This document shows positions 59,375 through 64,000 of a DNA stretch of 64,000 nucleotides, one piece after another. The DNA lies in assembly GCA_026005135.1 (NCBI GenBank), contig BPKM01000006.1, positions 62,001 to 126,000 on the forward strand, read 5' to 3'. The stretch comes from Leptospiraceae bacterium (lineage in GTDB: Bacteria > Spirochaetota > Leptospiria > Leptospirales > Leptonemataceae). The notes under the pieces were generated by a model, which had not been told where the DNA came from, did no database searches, and worked only from the letters and a program-made list of their open reading frames with translations. Each line of letters begins with the position of its first letter. The stretch's first letter is position 1. The position numbers were made by a program, and so were the translations under genes.

Positions 59375-61471
59375 ATGGCTATAAAAATTCATTCTTCTAA
59401 AATTATATCTGATTTACCAGTTGAAGTATTATCAGGTCTGGGAGAGGCAAAAAAAAAGGTTTTAAATAAAATCAATATAAAAACGATCGAAGATTTATTA
59501 TATTATTTTCCCCGAAGATATGTTGATAGAAGTATTCATGATCAATTTTTTTTACAGGAAGGTCCTATTACATTGTTAGTAAAAATTCAATCTTCTTATT
59601 TAGCACATGGTAGAAAATCACGCTTTATAGTAAATTGTAAAACAATACAGGGTAATCCTATAATATTGTTATTTTTTAATGGAATTCAATATTATCGTTA
59701 TGCATTAAAAAAAGATAAAACTTATATAGTTTCTGGTAAATTAGAGATGTTTCGAGGGACGCCTCAAATGATTCATCCGGAAATAGAAGCAATTGATCAG
59801 GAAGATTTAGATAATGCCATACATAGTGGTGGTATTATACCAATTTATTCCACTACAGAAGCGTTAAAAAAAGTTGGTTTAGATAGTAGAGGATTAAGAA
59901 AGTTGATTCATCAAGCAATACAGAAAATACAAAAAGAATGGATTGTTCCAGAACTTATTCCAGAAAATCTTAGAAAAAAATATCAATTTCCTTCGAGAAA
60001 GGATGTATTAATACAAATCCATTATCCAGATAATAAAGAAAGTTTAAAAATTGCTCGACGAGTATTAAAATACGAGGAATTATTTTTATTTGGTGCTTTG
60101 ATGCATCGAAAAAAAGAAATTAGAAAATCTTTCGATAGAGAATTAAAACCCTTACCTTTTGGACAATCAAAGTTATTCGAAACTCTGCAAAAGAATTTAC
60201 CTTTTAAATTAACACAAGGACAGATAGATGCAATAAAAAAAATTATAGATGGATGTCAGAAAGAATATATGTCTGCCTATTTATTACAGGGTGATGTGGG
60301 TTCTGGTAAAACACTGGTTGCTTTTGCCTGTGCATTACATTACATAGAAAATGGTATTCAGGTCGCTTTAATGGCTCCAACAGAAATCTTAGCAAGACAA
60401 CATTATAATACATTAACAACACTACCAGGATTATTGCCAGGGGTTCATTTAGATATATTAACTGCTGGAGAAAGTAAGAAAAATAAAGAAAAGACCTTAG
60501 ATAGAATTAAACGTGGTGATAGTAATTTTATAATTGGTACTCATAGTCTAATAGAAGATAGTGTCACGTTTTTTAATTTAGGATTGGTAATAATTGATGA
60601 ACAGCATCGTTTTGGGGTTAATCAACGTGAATTATTACGAAAAAAAGGAAGAAATCCAGACTTAATAACAATGACTGCAACGCCAATACCCCGTTCTTTA
60701 TGTTTAACAATATTTGGAGATCTGGAACCTGTTTATTTAAAAGAAAAACCAGCTGGTAGAAAACCCGTTAAAACATTATGGCTAAAAGAAAAACAAAGAA
60801 AAGGTTTATATAAATCTATACGAAAATATGTAAGTCAGGGTAGGCAATGCTATATTGTTTATCCTGTAATAGAAGAATCTGAAAAATTAGATTTAAGAGC
60901 GGCAACAGAAGCTTATGAAGAATTAAAAAATGTGATTTTTCCAGATTTTCGTGTTGAATTAATCCATGGAAGAATGAAGTCTGATGAAAGAGAAAAAATT
61001 ATGCAGGATTTTCGTAATGGTAAAATCCATATTTTAGTAAGTACTACAGTAATAGAAGTGGGAGTTGATGTTCCTAATGCAACAATAATGGTTATAGAAC
61101 ATGCAGAAAGATTTGGAATTTCTCAATTACATCAATTACGAGGTAGGGTAGGAAGGGGCTCTGAAGAATCTTTTTGTATTTTAATGTCTGATAGTGATTC
61201 CGAAACAGCTAAGGAACGATTAGAGGCTATTGTGAATAATCAAGATGGTTTTGAATTAGCAGAAATTGATTTAAGAATCCGCGGTCCTGGAGAACTTTTA
61301 GGAATAAAACAACATGGTCTTCCAGACTTTAAATTAGCAGATTTTGTTAAAGATAGAAAACTTGTAGAAATTTCTTACCAGGATGCTATGGAAAATCCTC
61401 ATTTAAATGAGTTTGCTATTAAATTTATTCAGAAATCATTTTCGGAAGGTATAATGGTATTTCCAAATTAA
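59375..61471 (+). CDS. recG: ATP-dependent DNA helicase RecG
   Basis: 698 residues. The N-terminal wedge/OB region is followed by the helicase core: QGDVGSGKTLVA (Walker A), APTEILARQHYNTL, VIIDEQHRFGV (motif II, DEQH), TATPIPRSL, VELIHGRMKSDEREKIMQDF, TTVIEVGVDVPNATIM and HQLRGRVGRGSEESFC. RecG remodels replication forks and Holliday junctions. It lies between two direct repeats and ends in a bidirectional terminator. Confidence 0.97.
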   Translation: MAIKIHSSKIISDLPVEVLSGLGEAKKKVLNKINIKTIEDLLYYFPRRYVDRSIHDQFFLQEGPITLLVKIQSSYLAHGRKSRFIVNCKTIQGNPIILLFFNGIQYYRYALKKDKTYIVSGKLEMFRGTPQMIHPEIEAIDQEDLDNAIHSGGIIPIYSTTEALKKVGLDSRGLRKLIHQAIQKIQKEWIVPELIPENLRKKYQFPSRKDVLIQIHYPDNKESLKIARRVLKYEELFLFGALMHRKKEIRKSFDRELKPLPFGQSKLFETLQKNLPFKLTQGQIDAIKKIIDGCQKEYMSAYLLQGDVGSGKTLVAFACALHYIENGIQVALMAPTEILARQHYNTLTTLPGLLPGVHLDILTAGESKKNKEKTLDRIKRGDSNFIIGTHSLIEDSVTFFNLGLVIIDEQHRFGVNQRELLRKKGRNPDLITMTATPIPRSLCLTIFGDLEPVYLKEKPAGRKPVKTLWLKEKQRKGLYKSIRKYVSQGRQCYIVYPVIEESEKLDLRAATEAYEELKNVIFPDFRVELIHGRMKSDEREKIMQDFRNGKIHILVSTTVIEVGVDVPNATIMVIEHAERFGISQLHQLRGRVGRGSEESFCILMSDSDSETAKERLEAIVNNQDGFELAEIDLRIRGPGELLGIKQHGLPDFKLADFVKDRKLVEISYQDAMENPHLNEFAIKFIQKSFSEGIMVFPN

Positions 61472-61472
61472 A

Positions 61473-61495
61473 AAAACAGGGATAAACCCTGTTTT
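61473..61495. terminator. Bidirectional intrinsic terminator between recG and the DUF2892 gene
   Basis: The stem AAAACAGGG/CCCTGTTTT with loop ATAAA has T-rich tails on both strands. It sits between two convergent genes and serves both. Confidence 0.88.
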
Positions 61496-61678
61496 CTATG
61501 ATTTATTAGTATTAATTTTAAATGGTAGATAAGCTGGACACCAACCTAAACTACCAGTAATAATGGGGATAATACCTATTGCACCCCACCAACTCTTATA
61601 GTATATACCAATACCAATTATAACCAATCCTACAATAATTCTGATGATTCTGTCTGTTTTTCCTACATTTTTTACCAT
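61496..61678 (-). CDS. DUF2892-family small membrane protein
   Basis: 60 residues. VKNVGKTDRIIRIIVGLVII, then GIIPIITGSLGWCPAYLP, matches the YgaP-like DUF2892 membrane domain of two helices with an invariant GWCP(x)Y. In other proteins this domain is attached to rhodanese; here it stands alone. The function is unknown. A perfect AGGAGGGA RBS is present. Confidence 0.88.
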   Translation of the reverse strand: MVKNVGKTDRIIRIIVGLVIIGIGIYYKSWWGAIGIIPIITGSLGWCPAYLPFKINTNKS

Positions 61679-61750
61679 ACTAATCCCTCCTATATGTATT
61701 AGTTCTTATTATAATTTTCGTATTTAATAAGTTTATGGTTACTTATAAAA

Positions 61751-62401
61751 TTAAAAAAGATTGAATATTCTGCCTAATAAACCAATAATAGAAACCGCTG
61801 CAAAAGTCATAGCAAATGTAAAAAGTCTTATTGTTAAAGTTCTATTTTCTCTTAAACCAGCATCTATTTTTGTATCTATTCTTTCAAGAATTTTATCTAA
61901 CTTTATTTCAATATTCTCAAAGCGTTCATCAATTTTTTCAAAACGCTTATCAACCTGTTCGAATCTTTTATCAACCTGTTCGAAACGTCTATCTATATCT
62001 TGTTTGAAGGATTCGAATCTTTTATCTATTTGTTCGAAACGTTTATTTACATCCTGTTTAAATGATTCAAATTGTTTATCAATCTGTTCAAATCTTTTAT
62101 CAATCTGTTCGAAACGATTATCAACTTGTTTAAAACGATTATCTATATCCTGCTTAAAGGTTTCGAATCTTAAGTCTATTTCCTTTTTTTGTGCTTCGAA
62201 ACGATCATTTACATGTTTTTCAAAATCTTTAATATTTATTTTAATTTCTCTAATATCATCTAAAATAACATTAATCTGGGATTGTAAATGATCAAATCTA
62301 CTTTCAAAATATTTAGAGGTTGGAATAATATTTGCAATTAAAACATCAATTGCCTTTTTATCAAATATATAATTTTCTTGATTTTGTTTTTCTTCTGCCA
62401 T
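61751..62401 (-). CDS. Coiled-coil protein with repeated RFEQ(V/I)DK heptads and C-terminal membrane anchor
   Basis: 216 residues. From about residue 65 to 165 the chain is a chain of units: seven-residue ones (RFEQIDK, RFEQVDK, RFEKIDE) and eleven-residue ones (RFESFKQDIDR, RFESFKQDVNK). The mix of heptads and hendecads predicts a long straight coiled coil. A single C-terminal hydrophobic segment (FTFAMTFAAVSIIGLLG) would anchor it in a membrane with the coil in the cytoplasm. Similar DUF1640-like repeat proteins occur in many bacteria; no function is known. The DNA repeats could change unit number by slippage. Confidence 0.75.
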   Translation of the reverse strand: MAEEKQNQENYIFDKKAIDVLIANIIPTSKYFESRFDHLQSQINVILDDIREIKINIKDFEKHVNDRFEAQKKEIDLRFETFKQDIDNRFKQVDNRFEQIDKRFEQIDKQFESFKQDVNKRFEQIDKRFESFKQDIDRRFEQVDKRFEQVDKRFEKIDERFENIEIKLDKILERIDTKIDAGLRENRTLTIRLFTFAMTFAAVSIIGLLGRIFNLF

Positions 62402-62426
62402 AGCAATACCCTGAAGCTATATATAC

Positions 62427-62455
62427 AATATATATCTTTAATGAAAAACTGTCAA
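62427..62455 (-). promoter_or_regulatory. Promoter of the coiled-coil gene
   Basis: On the minus strand TTGACA (perfect -35) is followed by 17 bases and TATATT (-10, 5 of 6). Transcription would start about 19 bases before the ATG. Confidence 0.75.
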
Positions 62456-62586
62456 ATAATTTTAATAAATATTTTTGTAACCATATGAAGAATAATAATA
62501 AAAATTTGTAAGAGTTCAATAAATGCCGTATAATTTTTAGTCCCTATTAATTTTGCTTCTAAATTATGGTTTTATCATAAAAAAAT

Positions 62587-62615
62587 TTGATTTTCTTATA
62601 TTTTTTTGGTAAGAT
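62587..62615 (+). promoter_or_regulatory. Promoter of DUF1564-like gene, copy 2
   Basis: TTGATT, 17 bases, TAAGAT, identical in elements and spacing to copy 1. Confidence 0.5.
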
Positions 62616-62643
62616 TTTTAATAAAAAATAGACTATTATATTG

Positions 62644-63162
62644 ATGGCTACATATACAAGAAAAAATATCCGAAGTCCTAACGAAGAGTTAGAAGGATCA
62701 AGTAATACTGTAATTTTACATTTTATGATTTATTTACCCTATAAAGAAGATTTGCAGGATCTAAGAAATCAGTATTCCAGCTATTCGGATATGTTTTTGT
62801 TTCTTATTTCTAAATATATAGAAAGACTAAAAAAATTAGCAAATCACAAGAAAACCAGTAAAAAAATCTATCAGATAGTTTGTAATGATTATGAACATTA
62901 TTCTATAAGAGTAAGTCAGAATATTCATCAATTATTAAAGGATATATCCGAGATGACGGGTTATAGTGTAAGTCATATTATAAGATTACTAATAGAATGG
63001 GAATGTTATAGAAGATTTGATAATAAGGTATCTTTATTGAGGGTCCCGTTAAGAGAAATTGGTCATGAATTTGTAACAAGTATTACAGAAATCAGGATAG
63101 AGCATCGATTTTACAGGGCGAGGGAGCTTGTAGAAGAAGACATCGAAATTTTATGTGCTTAA
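62644..63162 (+). CDS. DUF1564-like tandem ribbon-helix-helix-type protein, copy 2
   Basis: 172 residues from the ATG at 62644; the TTG at 62641 is not used in copy 1 and I ignore it. It differs from copy 1 by about seven residues (I5T, Q10R, E18G, H44Y, Q68H, an I/V and an R/H change). Both halves keep the strand-helix-helix pattern, e.g. YSIRVSQNIHQLLKDISEM. The copies are therefore active paralogues, possibly able to form mixed complexes. A decayed third copy lies just downstream. Confidence 0.7.
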   Translation: MATYTRKNIRSPNEELEGSSNTVILHFMIYLPYKEDLQDLRNQYSSYSDMFLFLISKYIERLKKLANHKKTSKKIYQIVCNDYEHYSIRVSQNIHQLLKDISEMTGYSVSHIIRLLIEWECYRRFDNKVSLLRVPLREIGHEFVTSITEIRIEHRFYRARELVEEDIEILCA

Positions 63163-63226
63163 AATAATTTACGAAAATATAAATTGATCGCTTACGAGAA
63201 TAAAGAATACTAAAAATTCTAAATAG

Positions 63227-63396
63227 TTAATTTATTAGAATGGGAATATTATAAAAAAAATATCTCTATTGTGGATTCCATTTAAGGAAATTGGGTCTGA
63301 ATTTAAATATTACAGAAATCATAATCGAGTATAGATTTTACATGAAAAAATAATTTGGAGAAAAGGACATCGAAATATTATGTATATAGAATAATT
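63227..63396 (+). pseudogene. Decayed 3' fragment of a third DUF1564-like copy
   Basis: The stretch still aligns with the last third of the gene: TTATTAGAATGGGAATATTATA, then TAAGGAAATTGGGTCTGAATT, TTACAGAAATCATAATCGAG and ATCGAAATATTATGTATA. It has lost reading frame by several indels and substitutions. No open frame remains. The 5' two thirds are missing. It fills most of the 331-base gap between copy 2 and hsdR. Confidence 0.85.
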
Positions 63397-63449
63397 TAAA
63401 ATAAAATAAAAAATTGAGTATGTCACATCTAAAAAACTTATAAAAAAAA

Positions 63450-63477
63450 TTGACAAATAAAAAAAATTATATAGTAT
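63450..63477 (+). promoter_or_regulatory. Promoter of hsdR
   Basis: TTGACA (perfect), 16 bases, TAGTAT (4 of 6). The predicted start is about 11 bases before the ATG. Confidence 0.55.
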
Positions 63478-63494
63478 TAAAAATATATTAAATT

Positions 63495-64000
63495 ATGGCT
63501 GGAAAGGAAGCAAAAGCCAGAATCAAAATTAATAAATTATTAGAAGAAGCTGGGTGGAGATTTTTCGATACACCAGAGGGAAAAGCAAATGTACTTCTTG
63601 AGAATCATATTAAAATGACAGAACAGGAAATTAACAAATTAGGAGAAAATTTCGAAAATACCAAAAAAGGTTATGTTGATTTTTTACTTTTAGATGAAGA
63701 AGGATTTCCCTTAGTTGTATTAGAAGCAAAAGCAGAAGATAAAGACCCTTTATTTGGAAAAGAACAGGCAAGGAAATATGCTCGTTCCTTAGGTTGTCGT
63801 TTTGTAATTCTTTCTAATGGAAATATACATTATTTCTGGGATCTGGATAGAGGTAATCCGCATTTAATCAGTCATTTCCCTACCTTAGAGGCAATTAAAG
63901 GATATGCAGAATTTAAACCAGATAAAGAATTATTAATTAATGAAATTGTTAATGAAGATTATATTGTATTAACACAAAAACCAGATTATAAAAATGATCC
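63495..64000 (+). CDS. hsdR: Type I restriction enzyme HsdR-like subunit, N-terminal part (partial)
   Basis: 168 codons are present before the window ends. The N-terminal domain has the PD-(D/E)xK nuclease pattern: GYVDFLLLDEEGFPLVVLEA with Asp, then the Glu-x-Lys of LEAKAED. FGKEQARKYARSLGCRFVIL and SNGNIHYFWDLDRG are typical HsdR sequence (HSDR_N). The rest (helicase) lies beyond the right edge. No hsdM or hsdS is visible. HsdR is the motor and nuclease subunit of type I restriction-modification. Confidence 0.88.
   Translation, partial: MAGKEAKARIKINKLLEEAGWRFFDTPEGKANVLLENHIKMTEQEINKLGENFENTKKGYVDFLLLDEEGFPLVVLEAKAEDKDPLFGKEQARKYARSLGCRFVILSNGNIHYFWDLDRGNPHLISHFPTLEAIKGYAEFKPDKELLINEIVNEDYIVLTQKPDYKND

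Larger units (their letters stand above)
62515..63201 (+). repeat. Direct repeat, copy 2 (promoter plus DUF1564-like gene)
   Basis: The second copy of the repeat at 58591-59277, same orientation. Upstream identity begins at TTCAA and continues through GCCGTATAATTTTTAG and the promoter. After the stop, identity lasts about 35 bases. Confidence 0.95.

Noticed and set aside
61751-62200. CRISPR-like repeats
   Set aside because: The periodic DNA encodes in-frame coiled-coil heptads and hendecads; there are no spacers of unique sequence.

Overview
The window is strongly A+T-rich and densely coded. It reads like the chromosome of a diderm spirochaete related to Leptospira. EF-Tu and RpoA closely resemble the leptospiral proteins as I remember them. 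LPS and outer-membrane genes (BamA, MsbA-type ABC transporter, LpxK) are present. Other leptospiral traits are a PerR without structural-zinc cysteines, a HAMP-PP2C (RsbU-type) phosphatase, cNMP-patatin and GGDEF-EAL proteins, and a DUF1564-like paralogue family. This placement comes from family resemblance, not from a database search.

Layout. 1-393 is the 3' end of a type III-B CRISPR RAMP gene (Cmr6). 421-4074 holds a FixH-like lipoprotein, a TauE/SafE membrane protein, a nucleosidase and two unknown proteins. 4180-34505 is a nearly continuous information-processing block: tRNA-Thr, tRNA-Trp, secE-nusG-rplKAJL-rpoBC, rpsLG-fusA, then tuf-rpsJ and the S10/spc/alpha clusters through secY, adk, infA, rpoA and rplQ. 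A terminator overlaps the end of fusA and another follows rplQ. rpsD is missing between rpsK and rpoA, and map is missing next to adk/infA. 34506-58435 is a mosaic of housekeeping and signalling genes: Rrf2 regulator, bamA-msbA-lpxK, TPMT-like methyltransferase, SMR-like protein, GGDEF-EAL, rtcB, pdxH, patatin, purF, perR, PP2C, icd, DinB, GT4, hslV. 58591-63396 holds two nearly identical DUF1564-like genes in direct-repeat copies around recG, a DUF2892 gene and a coiled-coil gene, followed by a decayed third copy. 63495-64000 is the start of a type I restriction HsdR gene.

The most notable observation is that two essential genes, rpoB and fusA, are each interrupted by one extra base. Both need a +1 shift, and both shifts can be placed directly after a Ser-Pro codon pair at a CC[C/T]-[C/T] tetranucleotide (CCC-T and CCT-C), a class of site known for +1 slippage of tRNA-Pro. 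The downstream frames stay open and conserved for 1,106 and 410 codons. The many long A runs in neighbouring genes carry no frame errors. This suggests recoding, but read-level confirmation is essential. Also unusual are a GC-rich 64-bp hairpin repeat occupying the rplA-rplJ leader, several convergent gene pairs whose stop codons directly abut, and the DUF1564-like duplication with its shared promoter.

Working together, the first two thirds build the ribosome, RNA polymerase and Sec channel. The middle genes assemble the outer membrane and control redox and second-messenger responses. Both window ends touch defence systems (type III CRISPR and type I restriction), but neither is complete here.
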